From positions 124,001 to 188,000 of the forward strand of contig NZ_SGNY01000007.1 in NCBI RefSeq assembly GCF_007002745.1: DNA of 64,000 bases, given 5' to 3'. Source of the DNA: Martinezella rhizogenes (GTDB lineage Bacteria > Pseudomonadota > Alphaproteobacteria > Rhizobiales > Rhizobiaceae). Below, one piece after another: positions 50,595 to 58,958 of this stretch (within the stretch, counting starts at the first letter, position 1; each line of letters begins with the position of its first letter). The translations under genes and the position numbers were made by a program. The notes under the pieces were generated by a model, which was not told the DNA's origin, searched no databases, and worked only from the letters and a program-made list of their open reading frames with translations.

Positions 50595-50645
50595 GGGTAT
50601 ATACCCGTCATGCTGCAATGCGCAAGTTTATGCTGCATTGCAGCA
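50595..50645. promoter_or_regulatory. Palindrome cluster upstream of kgtP-like gene
   Basis: GGGTATATACCC (50595-50606) is a perfect 12-base palindrome. It is followed by TGCTGCAATGCGCAA (50611-50625) and the perfect palindrome TGCTGCATTGCAGCA (50631-50645), two related sites with centres 20 bases apart. They lie 85-135 bases before the kgtP-like start in a 293-base gap that also serves the divergent DUF1612 gene. A transcription-factor operator is likely; its identity is unknown. Confidence 0.5.
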
Positions 50646-50803
50646 AGGCGGTGAAAACGTCAGAAGTGACCCGCGTCCTCGTGAAGCCCGGCTCTCCATA
50701 CCGGTCCGCGCCGCAGGATCGGCGACGATGATACCGGGAAAAGCAGAACCGGGCCATTGCAATCCGTCTTGTAAGCCGTGCGCGCTCAAACTAAAAAATA
50801 TCA

Positions 50804-51919
50804 ATGATTTATGATATATCGGACATCCAGATCGAAAAGCTTCTCATCGCCGCCGCCCGCGCAGGCGAAGCGCTGGCGCGGCTGGACGAGCGGATCAGCC
50901 GCTCGCCGATGAAACACGGCTTCATCGAAAGGCAGGATTTTACCGATGCGATTTCCTCCATGTGGGTCGATGGCGAACTTGTCCATATGGAAGATCTGGT
51001 CCTGCATGACGCCCATATGGACGTGCGCGCACCTACCCACGAGATGACGGCGGCGCACCGGATCTTGCGGTCGAGGCGGCTGATCTTTTCCAATGCTGCC
51101 GGCTGGGCTTTCACCGCGCCCGGCCTTTCCAGATTACGGGGCAGAGCCACACTTGCAGCCGACGAGGTGTCACGTCCCCGGGAAACCGGAGATCACACCC
51201 GCAGCGACGAGAGCGGGACGGATGGAGAAGTGTTGCTGGACGGGGCTTTCTCCGAACTGGATGCGCTGCTGGCGCGAAGCTCCGCGACACTTGAGGCGAT
51301 TACCGCCGGTAACATGCCCGCGCCCGTGAACCAGCGGCAGGAAGGCCATCCGATCATCAATGAGCCTGACTGGGACGAGGATGAACGGCTGAAAGAATGG
51401 CTGGAACTGCATGCAAGGACGGCAGAACTGCCAACTATCCTTCGCACCGCCATTCTGCTCGATGCGTGGAACATGATCGAGGTGTTGCAACGCAGCCCCT
51501 GGCTCGGCCGGCTTCTGGCCGCCGCCTTTCTGCGTGAGGGGGCCGTGACGCTCGATCACCTGCCGGCGCTCAGCGCCGGTCTCCGCGCCATTCCGCGCGA
51601 GCGCCGACACGCCAGAAACCAGACACAGAGGCTGCTCGCCCTTCTGGACAGTTTTTACGAGGCGGCTCAGACCAGTTTGAAAGAACATGACCGGCTGACC
51701 CACGCGCGGGATCGCATGATGCGCAAGCTCACCGGCAGGCGCTCATCCTCACGTTTGCCGGAACTGGTGGAGCTGGTGGTTTCCCGGCCGGTGGTCTCTG
51801 CGGCAATGATCGTCAAGGAACTCGGCACCACGCCGCAGGGCGCAATCGGGCTCGCCAATCAGCTGGAATTGCGGGAAGTTACGGGTCGCGGCCGTTTCCG
51901 CGCCTGGGGCATGCTGTAA
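50804..51919 (+). CDS. DUF1612 / HTH_13 domain protein (RHE_PE00001 family)
   Basis: A 371-residue protein of a rhizobial family with an N-terminal DUF1612 region (DISDIQIEKLLIAAARAGEALARLDERI...FIERQDFTDAISSMWVDGELVHMEDLVLHDAHMDVRAPTHE) and a C-terminal winged-helix-like HTH_13 domain (about 310-371; ELVVSRPVVSAAMIVKELGTTPQGAIGLANQLELREVTGRGRFRAW). The layout is reminiscent of Fic-family N termini plus HTH, but no Fic motif HPFxxGNGR is present. Often plasmid- or island-borne; function unknown, probably DNA-binding. Its 5' end is AT-rich. Confidence 0.75.
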   Translation: MIYDISDIQIEKLLIAAARAGEALARLDERISRSPMKHGFIERQDFTDAISSMWVDGELVHMEDLVLHDAHMDVRAPTHEMTAAHRILRSRRLIFSNAAGWAFTAPGLSRLRGRATLAADEVSRPRETGDHTRSDESGTDGEVLLDGAFSELDALLARSSATLEAITAGNMPAPVNQRQEGHPIINEPDWDEDERLKEWLELHARTAELPTILRTAILLDAWNMIEVLQRSPWLGRLLAAAFLREGAVTLDHLPALSAGLRAIPRERRHARNQTQRLLALLDSFYEAAQTSLKEHDRLTHARDRMMRKLTGRRSSSRLPELVELVVSRPVVSAAMIVKELGTTPQGAIGLANQLELREVTGRGRFRAWGML

Positions 51920-52177
51920 GCCTGGCATTTTGAAATACAGCCTGCCCGAAACTGGAAAATTGCCTGTCGTCCAGCCGTTTTCACCACGAAAAATGCCGCA
52001 GGAATGCGGCGATCACGAATCTTAACAAAATTTAACTATTGCGTAGGTGGGCGAAGCGTCTATGTTCCTCGCTGCGTTGCAGCACGATTTCTTCTCCGGC
52101 AACGCGGTCGCATTCGGCCCCCGGCAACTTTTCTTTGCCGCCCGCATTTAAGTGTCCATCATCAGGGAGATGCAATA

Positions 52178-52408
52178 ATGACAATTTCAGTCTCAGAACT
52201 TAATTCCGATCATGAAACAGATGCTCCTTTTGCCAAAAAGGTCCTGACCGCGCGCACGCTCGCCGGCTATACGGTCGAACAGCTTGCTGTCACCTGCGGT
52301 CTCACCACCACCGAAATCCACGCACTGGAAGACGGCACCGACAGCGATCCATCGCGTATCAGACGCGTTGCCGCCGCCCTGCATATTCCTGTCGAAACAG
52401 TTATCTGA
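52178..52408 (+). CDS. Small XRE-type helix-turn-helix protein
   Basis: A 76-residue protein that is mostly an XRE/Cro HTH (about 18-76; LTARTLAGYTVEQLAVTCGLTTTEIHALEDG...RIRRVAAALHIPVETVI). The ATG has GGGAGA seven bases upstream; a longer open frame upstream has no ribosome binding site. It probably acts as a DNA-binding regulator. It lies 232 bases before an adenylate cyclase gene on the same strand. Confidence 0.8.
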   Translation: MTISVSELNSDHETDAPFAKKVLTARTLAGYTVEQLAVTCGLTTTEIHALEDGTDSDPSRIRRVAAALHIPVETVI

Positions 52409-52436
52409 TCGCCAGTCGCGATCACCAAAAATCTCA

Positions 52437-52513
52437 GCGCCGCCGGGGACGATGTTCAAGAGAACATCCGGGCGGCGCGCGTGGCCTGAGGCCGCCAATA
52501 TCTTCCGGAAGAT
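52437..52513 (+). other. Highly structured segment between XRE and cyclase genes
   Basis: GCGCCGCC (52437-52444) pairs with GGCGGCGC (52471-52478), and inside it GATGTTC pairs with GAACATC around an AAGA loop (52451-52468). A second small hairpin (GGCCTGAGGCC, about 52483-52493) and a perfect 14-base palindrome ATCTTCCGGAAGAT (52500-52513) follow at once. No intrinsic-terminator T run follows the main stem. It may be a 5' leader structure, an operator or a small RNA end. Confidence 0.45.
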
Positions 52514-52640
52514 TTTCCGAAGTCCTCTCTTAACATTTTTGTTATCCGGCACCACATGGGGTCCACGGGCGACCATGTTCGATGAAGTTCGACATTTGGT
52601 TTGCCCGTGCGAGAGCAGCAACAACCTCCGGAATCCTGCC

Positions 52641-53891
52641 ATGACACTCAGCCTTAACACCGAAGAACGGGTTTCTTCAGCATTGGATGAATTGTGGCCG
52701 GCGGAGAAGACCGAAATTCTCGACTGGCTCGTCACCGGCACCAAGGACGAGCGTTTTATCGACGAGATATTCGTGGAGCTTTGCGACAGGCTGCGGGCAA
52801 GCGGAATCTCCATAGCCAGGGGCGTTCTCGCTTTCCGCATCCGTCACCCGCAATGGCTTGGCGCGCGGATATTGTGGAAAGCCGGCATGCCCACCGCCGA
52901 AATCGCCACCTATGGTTACGGCTCGGAAAGTACGCCCGAATATCTCAACAGCCCCATCAACGACATCCATCAGGGTGCAACGGAAGTCCGCCACCGGTTG
53001 AATGGCGATGACATCGATGAACCCGGTTATACGATCTATGACGAGCTGCGGGCCGAAGGGCTGACGGATTATTGCGCCTGGCCGATCGAGCACACTTTCG
53101 GAAAGCGCCATGTCGCGACATTCTCCAGTGACCAGCCGGGCGGTTTTTCCGACAGCGAAATCGCCGCCCTGAAAAACCTGCTGCCGGCTTTGGCGCTGGT
53201 CAGCGAAATACGCCTCAAAAACCGCATGACACGTACCCTTTTGGAAACTTATGTGGGTCCACATGCGGGCGAGAAAATCCTCAACGGTGCCACGACACGC
53301 GGTAGCGGCATAACGGTAGGCGCGGCGATCCTGATCTGCGACCTGCGCAATTTCACCCATATTTCCGACCTTTGGCCGCGCGATGACGTGATCGAGCTTC
53401 TAAACGGCTATTTCGACGCCATGTGCGACCCCATTGAAGAATTCGGCGGTGAAATCCTGAAATTCATGGGCGACGGGCTGCTGGCGATTTTTCCGCTCAG
53501 CGATCCGCAGGCCTGTGAAAACCTGCTGAAAGCCATCGCCAGCGCGCAAAAGGGTCTTGTTGCCCTTAATGAAATCAATTGCCAGAAGGGTCATGATCCC
53601 CTTGGTTACGGCATCGGCGTGCATGTCGGCGATGTCATGTATGGCAATATCGGCTCAAAAACCCGCCTCGATTTCACTGTCATCGGCCCCGCCGTCAACA
53701 TCGCCTCGCGGCTGGAAACGCTGACCAAGGAAACCGGCCGCAACGTGCTGTTTTCCGAGGAATTCGTTCGTATGGCCGGAAATGGGGACAGGCTGGAAAA
53801 TCTGGGTCCATGGCTGCTGCGCGGCCTTGAAACGCCAGTCGAGGTCTATGCGCTTCCCCAGAATGCCGTGCAGATACCTTCCACCAATTGA
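52641..53891 (+). CDS. Class III adenylate cyclase
   Basis: A 416-residue cytoplasmic protein with an N-terminal region of about 195 residues of unknown fold (possibly GAF-like, with YGYGSESTPEYLNSPINDIHQG) and a C-terminal class III cyclase domain (about 225-390). Metal-binding Asp residues are in ILICDLRNFTHISD and FMGDGLLAIF; the purine contact Lys is in EILKFMGDG; the transition-state Asn/Arg are in GPAVNIASRLE. It should make cAMP. Rhizobia carry many such cyclases with varied sensor modules. An ATG at 52575 is an alternative start. Confidence 0.87.
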   Translation: MTLSLNTEERVSSALDELWPAEKTEILDWLVTGTKDERFIDEIFVELCDRLRASGISIARGVLAFRIRHPQWLGARILWKAGMPTAEIATYGYGSESTPEYLNSPINDIHQGATEVRHRLNGDDIDEPGYTIYDELRAEGLTDYCAWPIEHTFGKRHVATFSSDQPGGFSDSEIAALKNLLPALALVSEIRLKNRMTRTLLETYVGPHAGEKILNGATTRGSGITVGAAILICDLRNFTHISDLWPRDDVIELLNGYFDAMCDPIEEFGGEILKFMGDGLLAIFPLSDPQACENLLKAIASAQKGLVALNEINCQKGHDPLGYGIGVHVGDVMYGNIGSKTRLDFTVIGPAVNIASRLETLTKETGRNVLFSEEFVRMAGNGDRLENLGPWLLRGLETPVEVYALPQNAVQIPSTN

Positions 53892-54004
53892 CGCCAGGCA
53901 GCGTTTGGGCTTCGGCTCAACCTGCCTTTCGGTATGATCAGCAGCCACATCGCGTGACCTCCAGGGGCGAATGATTTCGGCCTTGCCTGCCGCTGTCAAA
54001 ACGC

Positions 54005-54033
54005 TTGACACGCCTCCGATGTCGATCTAGCAA
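54005..54033 (+). promoter_or_regulatory. Candidate promoter of idhA
   Basis: TTGACA (54005-54010) is a perfect -35 box; a 17-base spacer leads to TAGCAA (54028-54033) as a weak -10. The start point would fall near 54040, inside the IolR-like palindrome, an arrangement suited to repression. Assignment is by consensus only. Confidence 0.55.
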
Positions 54034-54035
54034 AA

Positions 54036-54051
54036 TGGAACATATATTCCA
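54036..54051. promoter_or_regulatory. IolR-like operator TGGAA-N6-TTCCA
   Basis: TGGAACATATATTCCA is an inverted repeat with the exact GGAA-N6-TTCC form described for the RpiR-type inositol repressor IolR in Sinorhizobium meliloti. It lies 73 bases before the inositol dehydrogenase start and overlaps the predicted transcription start. Confidence 0.65.
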
Positions 54052-54123
54052 TATCGAAACATTGTTTGCATTCATATTCTGTCTCTCCGGGAGTGAGGAC
54101 GGGTGTGAGGAACCGGAGGAAAG

Positions 54124-55116
54124 ATGGTTACGAAATTGGCACTGCTCGGCGCTGGACGGATCGGCAAGGTCCACGCCAAGGCGATCACCACCGATAGCCG
54201 TGCGCAGCTGGTGGCTGTTGTCGACGCCATGGCCGGTGCCGCGGAAGCAATTGCCCGCGAAGCGCAGTGCAAGGTCAGCACGATCGACGAGGTTCTGGCC
54301 GACAAAACGATCGACGCCGTCATCATCTGCACGCCGACCAACACCCATGCCGACCTGATCGAGCGTTTCGCCCGCGCCGGCAAGGCCATCTTCTGCGAAA
54401 AGCCCGTTGATCTCGATGTTGCCCGCGCGGAAGCCTGCGCCAAGGTGGTTGAAGAAACCGGCGCGAAGGTGATGCTCGGTTTCAACCGCCGTTTTGACCC
54501 GCATTTTCAGGCCGTGCATAAGGCAATCGAAGATGGCCGCATTGGCAAGGTGGAAATGGTTACCATCACCAGCCGCGACCCCGGCCCGCCGCCGGCTGAA
54601 TATATCAAGGTTTCCGGCGGCATCTTCCGCGACATGACCATTCATGATTTCGACATGGCCCGCTTCCTGCTGGGCGAAGAAGTGGACAGCGTGTTCGCCA
54701 CCGGTTCGGTTCTCGTCAATCCGGAAATCGGCGCGCTTGGTGACTTCGACAGCGCCAGCATCATTCTGACGACGAAAAGCGGCAGGCAGGCGGTGATTTC
54801 GAATTCCCGCCGCGCGACCTATGGTTACGACCAGCGTATCGAAGTGCATGGTTCTCTCGGTTCGGCAGCGGCCGAAAACCAGCGTCCGGTCTCCATCGAG
54901 ATCGCCAATGCCGACGGTTATACCCGCCCGCCGCTGCATGATTTCTTCATGACGCGTTACACGGCGGCCTATGCGGCAGAAATCACCGCTTTCATCGACA
55001 GCATCGAGAATAACGTCGCGCCGTCGCCCTCCATCAAGGACGGTCTGATCGCGCTGAAACTGGCCGACGCCGCGCTGAAATCCGCGACTTCCAAGACGGC
55101 CGTGACAATCGGCTGA
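54124..55116 (+). CDS. idhA: Inositol 2-dehydrogenase
   Basis: A 330-residue Gfo/Idh/MocA oxidoreductase. The NAD site is ALLGAGRIGKVHAKAI; the catalytic Lys is in FCEKPVDLD, and the family His/Asp are in DMTIHDFDMARFLLGEE. MLGFNRRFDPHF is typical of rhizobial IdhA/IolG, which oxidises myo-inositol to 2-keto-myo-inositol. GGAGG lies just before the ATG. It is monocistronic, and no other iol genes are in the window, as in several rhizobia where idhA is separate. The upstream IolR-like site supports inositol control. Confidence 0.9.
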   Translation: MVTKLALLGAGRIGKVHAKAITTDSRAQLVAVVDAMAGAAEAIAREAQCKVSTIDEVLADKTIDAVIICTPTNTHADLIERFARAGKAIFCEKPVDLDVARAEACAKVVEETGAKVMLGFNRRFDPHFQAVHKAIEDGRIGKVEMVTITSRDPGPPPAEYIKVSGGIFRDMTIHDFDMARFLLGEEVDSVFATGSVLVNPEIGALGDFDSASIILTTKSGRQAVISNSRRATYGYDQRIEVHGSLGSAAAENQRPVSIEIANADGYTRPPLHDFFMTRYTAAYAAEITAFIDSIENNVAPSPSIKDGLIALKLADAALKSATSKTAVTIG

Positions 55117-55130
55117 AGCCGGTCTCATCG

Positions 55131-55163
55131 TCACCCTCGGGTTTGGCCCGAGGGTGAGTTTTC
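55131..55163. repeat. Palindromic repeat / terminator after idhA
   Basis: TCACCCTCGGG (55131-55141) and CCCGAGGGTGA (55147-55157) form a perfect 11-base stem with a TTTGG loop, followed by GTTTTCC. The core is shared with the repeat pair at 773-857. It can act as a terminator for idhA. Confidence 0.7.
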
Positions 55164-55211
55164 CGGCTTTTTTTTGAGAAAAGCCGATTATTCCCCGCGC
55201 CTACGGAAACA

Positions 55212-55234
55212 GGCTGCCTTTCAAAAAGGCAGCC
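55212..55234. repeat. Short perfect hairpin before the DMT transporter
   Basis: GGCTGCCTTT (55212-55221) and AAAGGCAGCC (55225-55234) are a perfect 10-base inverted repeat with a three-base loop. On the plus strand it ends the idhA intergenic region without a T run. Its role is not evident. Confidence 0.5.
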
Positions 55235-55296
55235 GCCGGACTTGCATGGCAGCTATTCGGAAAATAAGGTTGTCTGACAAGGTGCGGCCGTAACAT

Positions 55297-56250
55297 ATGG
55301 CTGTTACCCACCTCATTCACGCCGAATCCTCTTTTGCCGGCACGCAGCCGGACAGCGGTTTTTTCATGCCATCACCCAAGACCGGTTTTCTTTATGCGCT
55401 TGTCGCCTTCACGATATTTGCGGCGCAGGATGGCATCTCTAAACATCTGGGCAGCGCCTATCCGCCCGTCTTCATCGCCATGCTGCGATACTGGGCCTTT
55501 GCCGTTTTCGTTCTGTTGATGGCCGCAAGGTCGGCGGGCGGTATCCGGGGTGCCGTCATGGCCAACCGTCCGTGGCTGCAGATCGGCCGCGGCGTTCTGC
55601 TGGCGGTACAGATCGTTTTTTCGATCTTCTCTTTCGCCATTGTCGGGCTGGCGCACAGCCACTCGATCATCGCTTCCGCGCCTCTTATCGTCGCTGCACT
55701 TTCCGTGCCGCTGCTTGGCGAAAAGGTCGGCTGGCGACGCTGGTGCGCCATTTTTGTCGGCTTCATCGGGGTTCTCGTCATCCTGAAGCCGGATGGCGAA
55801 GGTTTCGACAACAGCCTGATTATAACCTTTATCGCCGCCTTCATGCTGGCGCTTTACGGCGTGCTCACCCGCCTCGGCAGCCGGAGCGATACGGCAATGA
55901 CGAGCTTTTTCTACACCGGTGTGGCCGGTGCAGCAGCGCTGACGCTGGTCGGGCCGTTTTATTGGGTCAGCCTCGCCCCCTATGACTGGGGATGGATGCT
56001 GGCGCTTTGCATTACCGGCATGAGCGGTCACTATTGCCTGATAAAAGCATTCGAACTGGCGGATGCAGCTTCCGTGCAGCCTTTCTCCTATTATCAGCTC
56101 GTGCTCGTTTCCATCATCGGCGTCACCATCTATGGCGAGGTCGTGACGTCAAACATGGTTCTGGGCGCGGCAATCGTCATTGCCGCCGGCCTCTTCACCA
56201 TCTGGCGGGAACATGTGGTTGGCCGGAAGAAAAGCTGGGGAGCCCGCTGA
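55297..56250 (+). CDS. DMT/EamA-family transporter
   Basis: A 317-residue protein with ten predicted membrane helices in two EamA repeats (about 30-160 and 170-300). Features include FAAQDGISKHLGSAYPP in the first repeat, ALSVPLLGEKVGWRRW at its end, and the HYCLIKAFELADAASVQPFSYYQLVLVSIIG signature in the second. Such proteins export amino acids or other small metabolites; substrate unknown. An internal ATG at 55366 (MPSPKTGFLYA) is a plausible shorter start. It converges with the ornithine cyclodeaminase gene. Confidence 0.85.
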   Translation: MAVTHLIHAESSFAGTQPDSGFFMPSPKTGFLYALVAFTIFAAQDGISKHLGSAYPPVFIAMLRYWAFAVFVLLMAARSAGGIRGAVMANRPWLQIGRGVLLAVQIVFSIFSFAIVGLAHSHSIIASAPLIVAALSVPLLGEKVGWRRWCAIFVGFIGVLVILKPDGEGFDNSLIITFIAAFMLALYGVLTRLGSRSDTAMTSFFYTGVAGAAALTLVGPFYWVSLAPYDWGWMLALCITGMSGHYCLIKAFELADAASVQPFSYYQLVLVSIIGVTIYGEVVTSNMVLGAAIVIAAGLFTIWREHVVGRKKSWGAR

Positions 56251-56278
56251 GCGCCAGCCCCACCTTGAATCTGTCCTC

Positions 56279-57334
56279 TCAGGCGAGAGCCGCCTCACAC
56301 CGCAGCAACATGCCGAACAGATCGCGTGGCTCATCCGGATCGGCCAGGAGATCCAGCTCCGCATAAAGACCGGTGCCCGGCAGTTTCGAGCGCACGTAAC
56401 GCAGCGCGGAGAAATCTTCCGTTGCAAAGCCGACGCTGTCGAACAGGGTGATCTGCCTCTCGCCGGTCCGGCCCAGTTTTTCGCCGGCAATGACCTGCCA
56501 TAACTCGGTCACGGCATAATCCGCAGGCAATTGCTGGATTTCACCTTCGATGCGCGTCTGCGGCGGATATTCAACGAAAATATCGGATCGCAGCAGGATA
56601 TCCCGGTGCAGTTCCGTCTTGCCCGGACAATCACCGCCGACGGCGTTGATATGAATGCCGGGTCCAACCATGTTGTCGGTCAGGATCGTCGCATATTGCT
56701 TGTCAGCGGTGACTGTCGTGATGATATCCGCGCCTTCCACCGCCTCCTCAGCGCTGTCGCAGATTTCGATGGCGAAACCCTGTCCGCCAAGATTGCGGGC
56801 GCATTTTTCGCTGGCCGACCGATCGATGTCAAAAAGCCGCAACGTGTCGATGCCAAGGATTGCCTTGAAAGCGCGCGCCTGGAACTCGCTCTGGGCACCA
56901 TTGCCGATGATGGCCATGGAGCGGGAATTGGGGCGGGCAAGGTGCCTGGCGGCAACGGCCGAAGTAGCGGCAGTGCGCAGCGCCGTCAGGATCGTCATTT
57001 CAGTCAGAAGCAGCGGATAGCCGTTACCCACATCGGAAAGCACGCCGAAGGCCGTCACCGTCTGGCGGCCTTCCTTCATGTTCTTTGGATGGCCGTTTAC
57101 ATATTTGAAGCCGTATAGCGTGCCATCGCTGGTCGGCATCAGCTCGATGACGCCCTCCTTCGAATGTGAGGCGATGCGTGGCGTCTTGTCGAAGCTCTCC
57201 CAGCGACGGAAATCCTCCTCCACCACATCGGCAAGCTCACGCAGGAAGGTGTCGATTCCCACCCGCAGCACGAGCTTCATCATATGGTCGACGCTGACGA
57301 AAGGAACGATATTGAGGTTCGGTATCACGGTCAT
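56279..57334 (-). CDS. Ornithine cyclodeaminase
   Basis: A 351-residue enzyme of the ornithine cyclodeaminase/mu-crystallin family. The NAD-binding motif is MAIIGNGAQSEFQARAF, with TALRTAATSAVAARHLARP before it and INAVGGDCPGKTELH (substrate/NAD loop) after. It converts L-ornithine to L-proline and ammonia with bound NAD+. ATG 57334 with AAGGGG upstream is used; the frame opens one codon earlier with GTG. It lies 13 bases downstream of arginase, giving an arginine to ornithine to proline route. Close relatives occur in opine catabolic regions of Ti plasmids. Confidence 0.92.
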   Translation of the reverse strand: MTVIPNLNIVPFVSVDHMMKLVLRVGIDTFLRELADVVEEDFRRWESFDKTPRIASHSKEGVIELMPTSDGTLYGFKYVNGHPKNMKEGRQTVTAFGVLSDVGNGYPLLLTEMTILTALRTAATSAVAARHLARPNSRSMAIIGNGAQSEFQARAFKAILGIDTLRLFDIDRSASEKCARNLGGQGFAIEICDSAEEAVEGADIITTVTADKQYATILTDNMVGPGIHINAVGGDCPGKTELHRDILLRSDIFVEYPPQTRIEGEIQQLPADYAVTELWQVIAGEKLGRTGERQITLFDSVGFATEDFSALRYVRSKLPGTGLYAELDLLADPDEPRDLFGMLLRCEAALA

Positions 57335-57347
57335 CACATCACCCCTT

Positions 57348-58268
57348 TCAGCCTGCCCGCGTCGGGCGGTCCATGACCCGCTTGCCCATCAGGCTTGCAG
57401 CGAGATCGACCATCAGCGTCGCCGTCCTGCCGCGCTCATCAAGGAACGGGTTGAGTTCCACCAGATCGAGACTGCAGACCAGCCCGCTATCATGCAGCAT
57501 TTCCATCACCAGATGCGCTTCACGGAACGTCGCGCCGCCGGGAACGGTGGTGCCGACCGCAGGCGCAATCGACGGCTCGAGAAAATCGACATCAAGACTG
57601 ACATGCAGCAAACCATTTGCCGCCTGAACACGGGCGAGAAATTCGCGCAGCAGAACCGCAACGCCGTGCTCGTCTATCGAGCGCATGTCGTGCACGGTGA
57701 TGCCGCTCCTTTCCAGCGCCGCCCTTTCGGCAGGATCGACGCTGCGGATACCGATCATGCCGATATTTTCTTCCGGCACGGCATGGGAGAGCGGCGGGAA
57801 ATAACCGGCAAAACCGTCACGGCCGCTGAAATAGGCAACGGGTGTGCCATGCAGATTGCCGCTGCGTGTCGTCTCCAGCGTGTGATAATCGGTATGGGCA
57901 TCAAGCCAGAGTACGAAAAACGGCCGGCCCGTCTCGGCAACCCGCCGCGCCATGCCAGCCACGGTTCCTGCCGAAATCGCATGGTCGCCGCCAAGAAAGA
58001 TCGGCACGGCATCCGCGCTCTCGCGATAGGCCGCCTCCGTCAGCGCCTCGGTCCAGGCCACGGTTTCTTCCAGATGATGCACAGCCGGGTTGGGGTGGTG
58101 AAATTCCTTCAGCGGCGCCGGCGTCACATTGCCGGTATCGACCACCCGGTGCCCCAGATCCTCCAGCGCACGCATGAGGCCGGCGATGCGATAGGCGCTC
58201 GGTCCCATTTCGCATCCCAATTGCCCTGCTCCGATCTGCAAAGGTGCACCAATAAGCCTGATATCCAT
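57348..58268 (-). CDS. Arginase
   Basis: A 306-residue ureohydrolase. The manganese motifs are intact: FLGGDHAIS, LWLDAHTDYHT and VSLDVDFLEPSIAP. It hydrolyses L-arginine to ornithine and urea, feeding the cyclodeaminase encoded next. The ATG at 58268 has AGGA upstream; the frame runs 22 codons further into the promoter region and was trimmed. Divergent from an Lrp-type regulator gene. Confidence 0.93.
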   Translation of the reverse strand: MDIRLIGAPLQIGAGQLGCEMGPSAYRIAGLMRALEDLGHRVVDTGNVTPAPLKEFHHPNPAVHHLEETVAWTEALTEAAYRESADAVPIFLGGDHAISAGTVAGMARRVAETGRPFFVLWLDAHTDYHTLETTRSGNLHGTPVAYFSGRDGFAGYFPPLSHAVPEENIGMIGIRSVDPAERAALERSGITVHDMRSIDEHGVAVLLREFLARVQAANGLLHVSLDVDFLEPSIAPAVGTTVPGGATFREAHLVMEMLHDSGLVCSLDLVELNPFLDERGRTATLMVDLAASLMGKRVMDRPTRAG

Positions 58269-58398
58269 TCCCGTCCTCGCTTTCCCAACCAACACCATCA
58301 CTAAACCATAGAGATGTGGCGGATTGAACATCAAATATTGGCAAGCTTATCGAAATGAACTATCAATCTGGCAAAATCACTTTATCAAACTGGTAATC
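58269..58398. promoter_or_regulatory. AT-rich divergent control region of arginase and Lrp-type gene
   Basis: A 130-base gap rich in A and T. It contains repeated TGGCAA segments (ATTGGCAAGCTTATC at about 58335 and ATCTGGCAAAATCAC at about 58368) and TCAAACTGGTAATC. Repeated AT-rich near-palindromes between a catabolic operon and a divergent Lrp-type gene are typical of multiple Lrp-family binding sites. Exact operators cannot be set by eye. Confidence 0.5.
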
Positions 58399-58836
58399 AT
58401 GGACAATCTCGACGAACGGCTCGTCACCCTTTTGCGGCACAACGGCAGACGCAGCATTTCCGATCTGGCGGTGGAGACGGAAACCTCGCGCGCCACGGTT
58501 CGCTCCCGCATCGAAAGAATGGAAAACGACGGCACCATCATCGGCTACACCGTCATCCTGCGCGCCGATGCGGTGGAGGCGGCGATCCGCGGTATCATGA
58601 TGATCGAGATTGAAGGCCATGTGACGGACCGCGTCATCCGCACCCTTGGCGGCTTCCCGGAAATATCCGAGATCCACACCACCAATGGCCGCTGGGACCT
58701 GATCGTGGAACTCAATGCCGCCACACTCAGCGATTTCGACGCCGTGCTGCGCCGCATCCGCCTGGTGCCCGGCATCACCGGCAGCGAGACCAGCCTGCTG
58801 CTTTCCACCCCGCGTTCCACCCGCGCAAGGCTCTGA
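58399..58836 (+). CDS. Lrp/AsnC-family regulator of arginine catabolism
   Basis: A 145-residue regulator: N-terminal HTH (about 3-60; MDNLDERLVTLLRHNGRRSISDLAVETETSRATVRSRIERM) and C-terminal RAM/AsnC ligand domain (about 70-140). The ATG 58399 is preferred; the frame opens earlier with TTG 58324 inside the control region. Its divergent position suggests it activates the arginase/cyclodeaminase operon in response to arginine or ornithine. Confidence 0.87.
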   Translation: MDNLDERLVTLLRHNGRRSISDLAVETETSRATVRSRIERMENDGTIIGYTVILRADAVEAAIRGIMMIEIEGHVTDRVIRTLGGFPEISEIHTTNGRWDLIVELNAATLSDFDAVLRRIRLVPGITGSETSLLLSTPRSTRARL

Positions 58837-58958
58837 TCCGGGGATGAAACGCAAAAGAGGGGTGAAAACGCATTTTTCGATTTTTTCGACTTGCGCCCCG
58901 GCATAAATCATCTATATGACGACCCACCAAAGCGAACGCGCCACGCGCTTCACGCTTT

